Shown here in pieces: positions 1-7,145 of a stretch of DNA of 20,000 nt (its first letter is position 1; the number at the start of each line of letters is the position of its first letter). Position numbers and translations under genes: made by a program. Under the pieces are notes generated by a model. The model ran no database searches. It saw only the letters and a program-made list of their open reading frames with translations, and was not told where the DNA came from. The stretch is taken from the NCBI GenBank assembly GCA_963575745.1, contig CAUYUJ010016880.1:1-20000 (forward strand), given 5' to 3'. The stretch comes from Prorocentrum cordatum. Its lineage: Eukaryota > Sar > Dinophyceae > Prorocentrales > Prorocentraceae.

Positions 1-256
1 GGCCTGGGAGGCAGGCCTCGGAGGGAGGGATGCGGGAGGGAGGCCTGGGAGGGAGGCCTGGGAGGGAGGCCTGGGAAGGAGGGATGTGGGAGGGCGGCCT
101 GGTGGAAGAGCCTGGGAGGGAGGCCTGGGAGGGAGCGATGCGGGAGGGAGGCCTGGGAAGGAGGCCTGGGGGCGAGGCCTGGGAGGGAGGGATGCGGGAG
201 GGAGGCCTTGGAGGAAGGCCTAGGAGGAGGGCCTGGGAAGGATAGATGTGGGAGGG
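1..256. repeat. G/A-rich short tandem repeat, about 10-bp units
   Basis: The stretch consists of variants of GGGAGGCCTG and GGGAGGGATGCGGGAGG repeated with small changes, so it behaves as a degenerate minisatellite with a unit near 10 bp. Several frames are open only because the repeat lacks stop codons, and the predicted Gly/Arg/Glu peptide is not credible as a protein. It merges into the polypurine block to its right, and its left edge is cut by the window. Confidence 0.75.
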
Positions 257-617
257 AGACCTGGGAGGCACCCGCAAGGAGGGAGACAGAGGAGGGAGCA
301 GGGGGCAGCACGGGGAGGGGCAGGAGGGAGGCAGAAGGAGGGAGGGAGCAGGGAGGGAGGGAGGGAGCAGGGAGGAAGCGAGCGAGCGAGCGAGGGAGGG
401 GGAGGGGGGGATGGTGGAAAGGGGGGACAGAGGTGAAGGAAGGGCGGGAGGGAGGGAGGGAGGGAGGGAGGGGGGAGGGGAGGGAGAAGGAGAGAGCAAG
501 AGGACGACAAAAGGAGGAGACGAGGGAGAGAAAACAGAAGGAAGAGGGAAAGAGGAGCAGAGAACGAGCAGTAGAGAAGAGGAGGAGGTGGGGGGGCGAG
601 CAGCAGGAAACGGCGGC

Positions 618-658
<41 letters not shown>

Positions 659-870
659 GCAAGAAGGAGGAGGGAGGAAGCGAACACGGTGGGGAGGGGG
701 CGGGCGGGAACAGGAGGGAGCAGGGGGGGGCAGCAGGAGGGGCACGGAGCGGCAGGAGGGACGCGGGGGAGGCAGGGAGCGGGAGAGCGAGAGAAGGGCG
801 GAGAGGCGAGGGGAGGGGACGAAGGAAGAGGGAAGAGAGACGGCAAGAGCAGAAGGAAAAGCAGAGGGAG
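257..870. other. polypurine low-complexity block without a gene
   Basis: The + strand is almost entirely G and A for about 600 bases, with GGGA and GGAGG steps and GAGC runs near 376-392. The only break in the pattern is the CGG/CGA microsatellite near 611-658. Long overlapping reading frames exist on both strands here, but all encode Arg/Glu/Gly or Pro/Ser/Leu low-complexity sequence. I see no gene. Such tracts can form triplex (H-DNA) or G-quadruplex structures. Confidence 0.7.
611..658. repeat. (CGG)5 followed by (CGA)10 microsatellite
   Basis: Five CGG units (611-625) run directly into ten CGA units (626-655), then CGG again. It is a compound trinucleotide repeat, so it stays open in all forward frames as poly-Ala/Gly/Asp/Arg/Thr. 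Confidence 0.9.
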
Positions 871-888
871 CAGGAGGAGCAGCAGGAC

Positions 889-936
889 TGCCGCCGGAGC
901 TGCCGTCGCCGCCGCTGCCGCCGCCGCCGCCGCGGG
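889..936. repeat. GCC/CCG trinucleotide-rich tract
   Basis: An imperfect CCG repeat with GAG and TCG interruptions. Here the + strand switches from purine-rich to C-rich. The following 937-1135 holds CGCGCG alternation near 1025-1050 and an A-rich run near 1078-1100, with no gene that I can support. Confidence 0.7.
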
Positions 937-1135
937 CGACGACGGCGACAGCGACGTCGACGACCGCCCCGCCGCGGCCGTTTTGGCTCAAACAGGCTCT
1001 CCCCGGCCCCCTCTCCCTCCCCGGGCGCGCGCGAGGGGCGCGCGCGCGGGGGCGCGGGGCGGGGGGGCGGGGCAACAAACAAAACAAACAAAAAAAAAAC
1101 CTCTTCTCTCTTTCCTCCAACCTTCGCCGCCCCCT

Positions 1136-1196
1136 TCCCTGGCGCCTAAGTGGGCTGGGAAGGGGAACTCCATCCCTGGCGCCTAAGTGGGCTGGG
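1136..1196. repeat. 24-bp direct repeat, two exact copies 37 bp apart
   Basis: TCCCTGGCGCCTAAGTGGGC followed by TGGG occurs at 1136-1159 and again at 1173-1196. Looser matches (CGCCTATGTGGG) occur near 1219-1230 and 1271-1282, so this may be the better-preserved end of a small repeat family. No coding function is apparent. Confidence 0.8.
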
Positions 1197-1204
1197 GATG
1201 GAGG

Positions 1205-1242
1205 GAGATAGTGACTTCGCCTATGTGGGTGGTCACTATCTC
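1205..1242. other. inverted repeat, 11-bp perfect stem with 16-nt loop
   Basis: GAGATAGTGAC at 1205-1215 is the exact reverse complement of GTCACTATCTC at 1232-1242. The arms are less G+C-rich than their surroundings, so the pairing is not a simple effect of composition. Helitron-class elements carry a short hairpin near an end, and this could be such a structure, but I found no clean CTRR-type terminus beside it. The remaining bases to about 1410 show no gene. Confidence 0.6.
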
Positions 1243-1409
1243 TCGGGCGGGGGCGAGGGGCATTGGTCACGCGCCTATGTGGGCTGGCCGGTGTCTCTCG
1301 TCCCGGGCGCGCTTCCGTGGCCCGAACCTCCCGGGGTAACCCCCCAATGCGTCGGATATTCAGGGCTAAGTGCCACGACTGATTTGTTGGGAAAGGCTGC
1401 TTGTGCGTT

Positions 1410-1527
1410 TGGGGCGGGGGCGGGGCCGGGGCCGGGGCCGGGGCGGGGGCCGGGGGCGGAGACCCAGGGGCCGGGGCCGGGGTCGGGGCCGGGGACCCAG
1501 GGAGTGGGCGCGGGGGCGGGGGGCACG
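1410..1527. other. GGGGCC-rich tract, potential G-quadruplex
   Basis: There are many G4-G5 runs separated by one to three bases, including repeated GGGGCCGGGGCC blocks and two near-identical stretches that each end in GACCCAGG (near 1460 and 1494). The G runs are all on the + strand, which fits quadruplex potential. It lies directly to the left of the 93-bp array. Confidence 0.65.
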
Positions 1528-1533
1528 ACGCAC

Positions 1534-2340
1534 GGGACCGCGCGCTGGGAGGGGGAAACGCTCGCGAATTTTTCGCGGGCGTTTCCCTGTCCGGCGCGCG
1601 GTTCCCGGGGCGGCGGGGATTCCTCTGGGACCGCGCGCTGGGAGGGGGAAACGCTCGCGAATTTTTCGCGGGCGTTTTCCTGCCCGGCGCGCGGTTCCCG
1701 GGGCGGCGTTGATTCCTCTGGGAACGCGCGCTGGGAGGGGGAAACGCTCGCGAATTTTTCGCGGGCGTTTTCCTGCCCGGCGCGCGGTCCCCGGAGCAGC
1801 GTTGATTCCTATGGGAACGCGCGCTGGGAGGGGGAAACGCTTGCGAATTTTTCGCGGGCGTTTTCCTGCCCGGCGCGCGGTCCCCGGAGCAGCGTTGATT
1901 CCTCTGGGAACGCGCGCTGGGAGGGGGAAACGCTCGCGAATTTTTCGCGGGCGTTTTCCTGACCGGCGCGCGGTCTCCGGGGCGGCGTTGAGTCCTCTGG
2001 GAACGCGCGCTGGGAAGGGGAAACGCTCGCGAATTTTTCGCGGGCGTTTTCCCGCCCGGCGCGCGGTCCCCGGAGCAGCGTTGATTCCTCTGGGTACGCG
2101 CGCTGGGAGGGGGAAACGCTCGCGAATTTTTCGCGTGCGTTTTCCTGCCCGGCGCGCGGTCCCCGGGGCCGCGTTGATTCCTCTGGGGGCGCGCGCTCGG
2201 AGGGGGAAACGCTCGCGATTTTTTCGCGGGCGTCTCTCTGCCCGGCGCGCGGCTTCATAGGCGAGACGGAGCTCCTTGGAAACGGATGCTCGGAGGGGGA
2301 AACGCTCGCGAAATTCTCGCGGGCATTTTCTTGTCCGGCG
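1534..2340. repeat. 93-bp tandem array, nine units, each an imperfect palindrome
   Basis: The anchor GGGGGAAACG (one unit reads AGGGGAAACG) ends at 1560, 1653, 1746, 1839, 1932, 2025, 2118, 2211 and 2304, a period of exactly 93 bp with no length variation. In each unit GGAAACGCTCGCGAA is followed by TTCGCGGGCGTTTTCC, which pairs with it apart from one bulge and one G-T position; the outer CGCGC / GCGCG flanks also pair. Units differ by point changes and are most divergent at the right end. Because 93 is divisible by three, long 31-residue repeat reading frames appear on both strands; I treat these as a by-product. Helentron-class elements and their non-autonomous relatives often carry short tandem arrays, so this may belong to the element to the right (inference). 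Confidence 0.92.
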
Positions 2341-2398
2341 TTTCCGGAGCTTCCGGAGCGTCCGGAGCTTCCGGAGCATTCGGAGATTCCGGAGCTCT
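2341..2398. repeat. 9-bp TTCCGGAGC repeats
   Basis: About six imperfect copies of TTCCGGAGC follow the 93-bp array directly. The TCCGGA core is itself palindromic. The same motif recurs near 2561-2588, just before the second copy of the larger repeat, so it may be the left part of that unit. Confidence 0.75.
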
Positions 2399-2972
2399 CG
2401 GGAGCGGGGGGATTGGCAAATCATAGGGAGGGGTGCGCGCCGGAGGCGTCGGACGGTCTCGGACGCGTTTCGGGCTCCTGGGGGCATTCGGAGGTCGAAA
2501 TTGAGGCGGAGGAGGAGGAGGAGGAGGAGGAGGAGGAGGAGGAGGAGGAGAAAACGGTGGCTCCGGAGCGTCCGGAGCCTCCGGAGGTCTCGGGAGCGGG
2601 AGGAGTGGCAGATTATAGGGAGGAGTGCGCGCTGGGCGCGTGACGGTCCGGAGGCGGTTTCGGGCGTTCTGGGGGCATCCGGAGGGTCGAAAATGGCGGC
2701 AGGAACCCCTACATAAACCATCCAACAGGAGGGAATTATTTTAGTGTCATTTCAGGAGGAGGAGTAGGAGGAGGAAGGAGGACCGAGGGGAGGAAAAACG
2801 GAGGTTTGGAGTTTTCCGTGTTGGTTAATTTTCGGTCCGGGGGCGGGGAGAGTGGCAAAAACATGGGGAGGGGTATGCGCTGGAGGCGCCGGTCGGGTCC
2901 GGAGGCGTGTTGGGCTTCTGGGGGTCCGTTTCGGGGCTCCGGGGGTATTTGGAGGTTGAAATGGAAGAGGGA
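2396..2972 (+). repeat. three diverged copies of a 112-140 bp sequence leading into the start codon
   Basis: Copies lie at about 2396-2507, 2586-2700 and 2833-2972. Shared landmarks in order are GGGAGCGGG, TGGCA with an A-rich patch, GGGAGGRGTGCGC, a GGTCCGGAGGCG block, CTGGGGG, and a final GGTCGAAA/GGTTGAAA. The third copy ends in the ATG at 2961; the second also has an ATG (2693) but its frame stops after a few codons. Between copies two and three (2701-2832) there is an AT-richer patch with ATTATTTTAG and TCATTTCAG. The layout looks like a duplicated promoter/leader ahead of the long gene; the regulatory role is inferred. Confidence 0.6.
2508..2550. repeat. (GAG)n microsatellite
   Basis: A nearly pure GAG/AGG triplet run inserted at the end of the first copy of the leader repeat. 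It accounts for the poly-Glu and poly-Arg frames seen there; the spacing to the second copy is enlarged by it. Confidence 0.9.
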
Positions 2973-3260
2973 GAAGACCCGGTCACGGTCGCCGTGCCAG
3001 TCCCAGTGCGTCACTCAGAGAATTCGCCGATGGAAGATCGTGACCACTTCGAATTTATTGAACGTTTTGACGCGGGGGAAATTGGTGCTTTCGCCGCCAG
3101 CGACTGCGACGACGACGACGAGAACGACGCGGACGACGATTGGTTTCGAGCTGACGACAACGTCTGTCCAGCAACGGTCCCGGCTTCCGCCTTGGCTCTG
3201 GCGTTGGCCTCGGCTCCTGTCGCGGCCGTGGGCCCGCTCCCGGCCCGAGTCTACGGGTGA
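2961..3260 (+). CDS. acidic N-terminal segment of the Helitron protein
   Basis: The ATG at 2961 has G at -3 and G at +4, a good eukaryotic start context, and begins MEEGEDPVTV. The 99 codons include a strongly acidic stretch (CDDDDENDADDDWF, about 3104-3146) and then an Ala/Leu-rich tail. The frame closes with TGA at 3258-3260, but a coding-like frame continues at once in the +1 register from about 3247. A canonical splice-donor-like GTGAGT sits at 3257, so either an intron or an indel could explain the break. I do not recognise the domain. The acidic character resembles N-terminal disordered regions; function unknown. Confidence 0.5.
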   Translation: MEEGEDPVTVAVPVPVRHSENSPMEDRDHFEFIERFDAGEIGAFAASDCDDDDENDADDDWFRADDNVCPATVPASALALALASAPVAAVGPLPARVYG

Positions 3261-3519
3261 GTCACGCGCATCGGGCGATCGGCTGCGGGAGTCTTTGCTC
3301 GCAGAGCACGCCGTGATCCACGAGGAGGTCGTCGATGATTCCGCGTTGGAGGCGGCGGAGCGCGAGCAGAAATCGCTCCGGAAAGCGTGCCGCGCGTCGC
3401 GCCGGTGGTCTCGGTGTGCGCGGCGGGAGGCGGAGGGGGCGCGGTGGACGGAGCTGGCGGCCGAGCGGAACGAGAGACGCGGGGAGTGTGCTGGCTCCGG
3501 TCGTGCCCCGCGTTCGTGA
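3247..3519 (+). pseudogene. coding fragment, helical Glu/Arg-rich, Helitron N-terminal region
   Basis: This frame gives an amphipathic, charged sequence (for example ESLLAEHAVIHEEVVDDSAL) typical of a helical linker, and stops at TGA 3517-3519. It follows the acidic segment after a +1 change of register and precedes another +1 change near 3490. No recognised family. I list it as a fragment because it has neither its own start nor a natural end; it is most likely part of the same broken gene. Confidence 0.4.
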
Positions 3520-3750
3520 GCGTGGATGCGTCCCGGAGCGCGTCCTGCATGTCCGCCGGGCGCATGGGGGAGCGCACAAGGACGAGCGATTGGAGCAGTT
3601 TCTGAACGCCCGCGCGGCGCGTGCAGTCGACGCGGAGCCGCGTGCGCGCGCCGCTTCGCGCGCTGCCGTGGTGCCGGACGATGCTGCGTGGACCGTGGGC
3701 GACACGGCCCTGCGCGCCGCGTGTGTCCTCGTCGCCCTCGGGGCGTGCCG
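3491..3750 (+). pseudogene. coding fragment, Arg/Ala-rich, Helitron N-terminal region
   Basis: The frame carries KDERLEQFLNARAARAV and an AAWTVGDTALRAACVLVALG stretch with the look of a real protein. The surrounding frames do not. The register then changes by -1 near 3745. The family is not recognised. Its status as part of the long gene rests on strand, spacing and continuity of character only. Confidence 0.4.
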
Positions 3751-3950
3751 CCGCAGGTGGACGATAAGGTGGTCACGGCGCGGCGGGCCGCTGTGGCGCG
3801 CCTGTGGAAGGAGAGAGAGACCTTCTGTCGCGACGCGGAAGCTTTGCCGGACGGTGTGCCGTCTGCCGCGAATGTACGAGTCGCCAAGTGGTTTTATTGT
3901 GGCTTGCGTGGGCTCTTCGCGCGGAGGTGCGGGGGGCGGCGCGTGTGCGC
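3745..3950 (+). pseudogene. coding fragment with WKERETFCRDAEALP segment
   Basis: The frame encodes a coding-like run from VDDKVVTARRAAVARLW through NVRVAKWFYCGLRGLFARR. It begins after a -1 change of register near 3745 and gives way to another -1 register near 3927. No known domain is recognised. The balanced mix of hydrophobic and charged residues contrasts with the low-complexity alternative frames at the same place. Confidence 0.4.
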
Positions 3951-4640
3951 GCGCAGGTTCTCCCCCGGCATTGGGATCGGCGGTGCCAAGGGCAGGGCGG
4001 GCCAGGGCGCGGACGAGTGCGTGGGGATGCTGCCTGGAGGGCGTCGCAGGGTGCGGGGCAGTGCGTCGGTGTTGCCGCGCTTCGCGTGGTTTGTCTTTTC
4101 GTCGCTCTGGGCGGGGTGCCTTGGGACAAGCTTTCGCGCGTGGGGCTCGGTGCTGCCGGGGCGTCTGGCGCGTCCCGCGCGTGGCGTCGGCGCCTGCGAC
4201 GAGGCGTCGCGTCGGGGCGATTCGGAGTCGTCGATGCGGGGGATTGCCTGGGGCCGTGGCGGAATAAGTGCTTGCAATTGAGTGTGTCTCGGTGTGGGGG
4301 GGCCGGCACGCGCGCGCACGCGGAGTGTTTCTTCGAGTTGCAGTGCGCCAATGATTCCGGGGCTGGGGCGTGCGGTGACTCTGCGGAGAGAATGAATTTT
4401 GCGACGGTTCAGGCATGGCTGGAGGCGCGGCGGGCGAGGGTGCGCGTGTATGAGGCTGACAGCGCAGGCCATGTACTGCGTGGGGAGTGTTCCGGCGCGT
4501 GGCCTTTGGGTTGCGCGGAGGGGCAGGACATGGGTAGTGGTGTGTGGTATCCAGAGGGGCACGTCGCCGCGGTCGTCGATGTGGACGGCCGCCTGGCCGA
4601 CGGCGTGCCCCTCGGAGATGGCGGCGTCGCGCCGTGGAGC
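3927..4640 (+). pseudogene. coding fragment with possible cysteine-peptidase-like boxes
   Basis: The longest intact piece of the N-terminal region. It contains FGVVDAGDCLGPWRNKCLQL with the candidate Cys at 4245-4247, then ECFFELQCANDSG, a predicted helix (NFATVQAWLEARRARVRVYE), and WYPEGHVAAVVDVDG with the candidate His at 4560-4562. A GDxC-type box followed about 105 residues later by a GH plus hydrophobic strand is the arrangement of papain-fold peptidases such as OTU, and OTU domains are known in some Helitrons. The match is weak and lacks a clear aromatic/His pair, so this is a hypothesis. A -1 register change near 4615-4650 ends the piece. Confidence 0.4.
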
Positions 4641-5010
4641 GGTCGGTGGCGGGGGCGCCGAAGAAGAATGCGCCGAAGAAGAAAGCGGCCGCGAAGACTC
4701 AGCGAGGTGCGCATCTGCGCGGCGCGCAGAACCCGAACGTCATGGCCGGCGTTGTTGCGAGGACGCGGCGCGGCGAGGAGGCGGCGGGTGTTGCTGCAGG
4801 TGTCGAGGTTCCGCGCGGGGCCGACCCGGCGGAAGGGGGGGCGACGCGACGTGCGTCCGAGAGCCGTGGGAGCGATAGCGTTGGCAGGGCCGCGGCGCTC
4901 CCTAGGATTCCGGGGATGACTGATTTCAGTGACGACGACGAGGGTTCAGCGGAGGCCGAGGGCAATCGCGGTGGGATGGAGGGCGCGCCCGGGCGCGGGG
5001 GTGGTGCCGC
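4640..5010 (+). pseudogene. coding fragment with Lys-rich NLS-like motif and first PRIPGMTDFS repeat
   Basis: The frame encodes APKKNAPKKKAAAKTQRG (about 4659-4715), a histone-H1-like or nuclear-localisation-like basic stretch, and then the acidic repeat LPRIPGMTDFSDDDEG at 4898-4945. Two more copies of that repeat follow in the next register at 5031 and 5199, which ties the two pieces together across a frame change near 5000. Function unknown; nuclear targeting is inferred from the basic stretch. Confidence 0.5.
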
Positions 5011-5681
5011 GCCAGCCGCGCGCGCAGATGCCGCGCATTCGAGGTATGACCGATTTCAGCAGCGACGACGACGACGCGGGTATTGTCGCGGGGCCTGCTG
5101 CAGGCGGAGGTCAGAGCGGCCGCGGCGGCCGCGGCCCGCGTGGGGGGCGGGGGCGCGTTGGGGGACGTGGTGGAGGGCGGGCTTCGGGCAGTGCGTTGCC
5201 GCGAATCCGTGGCATGACGGATTTCAGTAGCGACGATGATGGAGGAGGTGCGAGCGGCGCGGAGTTCGTGGGGGTCTCGCGACAGGGCAGGAGAGCGCGT
5301 CGGTCGCGCGGGGCTGCGGATGGGTCGCTCGCGACGGAGGCGGAGTCCAGGCAGTTCCAGCCGGATTACGTGGACGAGGACCGCTGCAAAGGGATGACGT
5401 GGGGAGGCGGCTGGGGGCGGGAGCAGTGTCGGTTTCGGCCGCAGAAAGGGAGCGACGTGTGCGGGAAGTGTGCCAGGCATGGGTGTCCTCACGGGCGCGT
5501 CAGGGGTCCACTTCCTGCGCTCGCGTTGGACAAGTTCAAGGAGTTTGCTTTGAAGGCGAACAAGCCGTCGAAGCAGTGGTACGCGCGGGCACGCGGGGGG
5601 GGGGGGGGATTTTTTTTTTTTTTTTGTGGGGGGGGGGGGTTTTTTTTGGGGGGGGGGGGGGGAAAGCGGCGGGCCGCGTAA
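5010..5681 (+). pseudogene. coding fragment with two acidic repeats and a Cys-rich putative zinc motif
   Basis: The frame carries PRIRGMTDFSSDDD at 5031-5072 and again at 5199-5240, separated by a Gly/Arg-rich (RGG-like) linker, then a conserved-looking Cys motif: DRCKGMTWGGGWGREQC (Cys 5385-5387), SDVCGKCARHGCPHGRVRGP and a C-terminal KFKEFALKANKPSKQW. The pattern C-x15-C-x9-C-x2-C-x4-C-x-H suggests metal binding. From memory I associate similar short motifs with mobile-element proteins of protists, but cannot name a family. The frame runs into the homopolymer block at 5595 and closes at TAA 5679-5681, which is probably not the natural end. Confidence 0.55.
5595..5665. repeat. alternating poly-G / poly-T homopolymer block
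   Basis: The order is G14 (5595-5608), A, T16 (5610-5625), GT, G12 (5628-5639), T8 (5640-5647), G15 (5648-5662), A3. Nothing else in the window resembles it. It interrupts the coding chain between the Cys-rich fragment and the next piece. Homopolymers of this kind are a common place for assembly or base-calling error, so the lengths should not be trusted. The 5666-5755 interval has a short coding-like frame (LKSLCEVGRHGRVV) that leads towards the next fragment. Confidence 0.9.
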
Positions 5682-5755
5682 GCCACCGAGTTGAAGTCGC
5701 TGTGTGAGGTGGGACGACACGGGCGGGTCGTGCTGTCGAACAGTGAGAGGAGCGT

Positions 5756-7145
5756 TTGCTTGAAGCATGTCATGATAAATTTTCAGAATTCACAAAAAAC
5801 TATAAGCGATCGGGCTTCGTGTATGACCAGGGCGCAGGTGTGCGGACCGCGCAGGATCGCTGCGTGGAGGGCGAAACGCGGTTCGGGTCGGAGAGGGAGT
5901 CGTACAATGGGCGGGAGGGGGGTAAGGTGTTCATGTGGTACAGCCGGCCGGTCTTCAACAAGTACTTGGCGCAATTGCAGACCAGCGAGGTGGACTGCAG
6001 CGAGAAGGACGGCATGGAGGCGCTGCGCTTGACCAGCGACGAAATTCGAAGGTATCCGATGAAGCAGCAGTACCTCAAGCAGTTTGCAGGCCCGCAGTGC
6101 TATCCGCACGTCGATCCGCGGTCCAAGGGGAACAGGCTGCACGCGAACGAGAGTGCGGGGCAAGTGCCCGGCGAGGATCAGGGGGCCGACGGCGGCGGCG
6201 GGCCAGGGGGGTGCGCGGGCGCCGACGACGGGGCGTCGCACTTGTTTTGCATGCGGAACTGGGCGCAGTGCGATCGGTGCCATTGCTGGCGCCTGCTCTT
6301 GCCTGCCTGCGCTGCGCGTGCGCGTGGGGATGAGTACTTTAAGGTTCGCGACACCGACCTGGACTGGGAGGAGTGGTTGAGGGGGGCGGCGGCGCGGTGC
6401 GCGGGGGCGGTGGCTGCGTCGGGGGACCAGGGCGCTGCGCTCGGGGGAGAGGGCGGCGACGCCGCGGGGGATGGGCCGCAGGAGGACGGCGTCGCTGGGG
6501 ACGTGCGCCGGCGTGGTCGGAAGCGGCGCCTGGGGCGCAAGACGTCGCAGGAGGAGCGCGACCGGGCTGAGGGCGCTGAGGCGAGTCTTGCGTCGGAGGA
6601 TCAAGGCGCTGCGCGCGGCGGCGAGGGCGACGACGCGGCGGGCGGCGCGGTGTGCGAGGGCGGCGGTGCGGGGGGGGCGCGCGGGGGGCGCGGGAAGCGG
6701 CGGTTTGGGCGCAAGACGTCGGAGGGGGAGGCCAACGGGGAGGCGCGCGGGGGCCGCGGGAAGCGGCGGCTGGGCCGTAAGACGTCCGAGGCGGAGGCTG
6801 CCGGGGGCGGCGCGGGGCGCGGCGCGGGGAGGCGGCGGTTGGGGCGCAAGATGTCTGAGGCAGAGGCGGCCGGTGCCAGTGTTGCGAGCGGGGCTGACGA
6901 TTGCGGGCGTGCTGGCGAGGCCGCGGCGGAGGCGGCGAGGCCAGCGAAGCGCAGGAGGCTCGGGCGCAAGACGTCCGCCGAAGAACGCGCTGAGGTGAGC
7001 GGCGCGGGGCGCGGGGCCGCGGGAGAGGCGCGCGCGCGAGCTGTTCGCGAGATGGCGGAGGTCCCGGCGGCGGAGCATGACGACGAGCTGTCTGCGTCGG
7101 ACCGCGAGGTAGCCTCGGAGGACGACGTGCGCTTGCCGGGCGAGG
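5756..7145 (+). CDS. Helitron N-terminal segment: CW-like zinc finger start and five basic RKTS repeats
   Basis: This open frame first encodes a coding-like globular part (GGKVFMWYSRPVFNKYLAQL, QQYLKQFAGPQCYPHVDPRS). RNWAQCDRCHCWRLLLP (about 6256-6306) matches the first half of a CW-type zinc finger (W-x-Q-C-D-x-C-x-x-W-R); the following EYFKVRDTDLDWEEWL lacks the expected later cysteines, so metal binding is doubtful. Then come five copies of a KRRLGRKTS motif (near 6518, 6691, 6756, 6827 and 6944) with Gly/Ala/Glu-rich spacers, a basic, nuclear-localisation or DNA-binding-like pattern with a repeated phosphorylatable Thr/Ser. The N-terminal start is not real; the frame is entered from upstream after a -1 change, and leaves by a +1 change near 7140. 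Confidence 0.6.

Noticed and set aside
208-1149. Arg/Glu/Gly-rich proteins encoded in the polypurine block
   Set aside because: All frames are open because of low complexity and microsatellites; the peptides have no domain character.
1534-2340. CRISPR array
   Set aside because: The repeat covers the entire 93-bp unit with no unique spacers, and the rest of the window is clearly eukaryotic.
1366-2721. Long reading frames on both strands over the 93-bp array, with 31-residue Arg/Gly/Pro repeats
   Set aside because: The unit is 93 bp, a multiple of three, and lacks stops in several frames, so open frames on both strands are expected. Composition is not protein-like.
3257-3262. GTGAGT as the donor of an intron after the acidic N-terminal piece
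   Set aside because: A coding-like frame continues immediately after it in the +1 register and I could not pick a matching acceptor, so an indel is as good an explanation.
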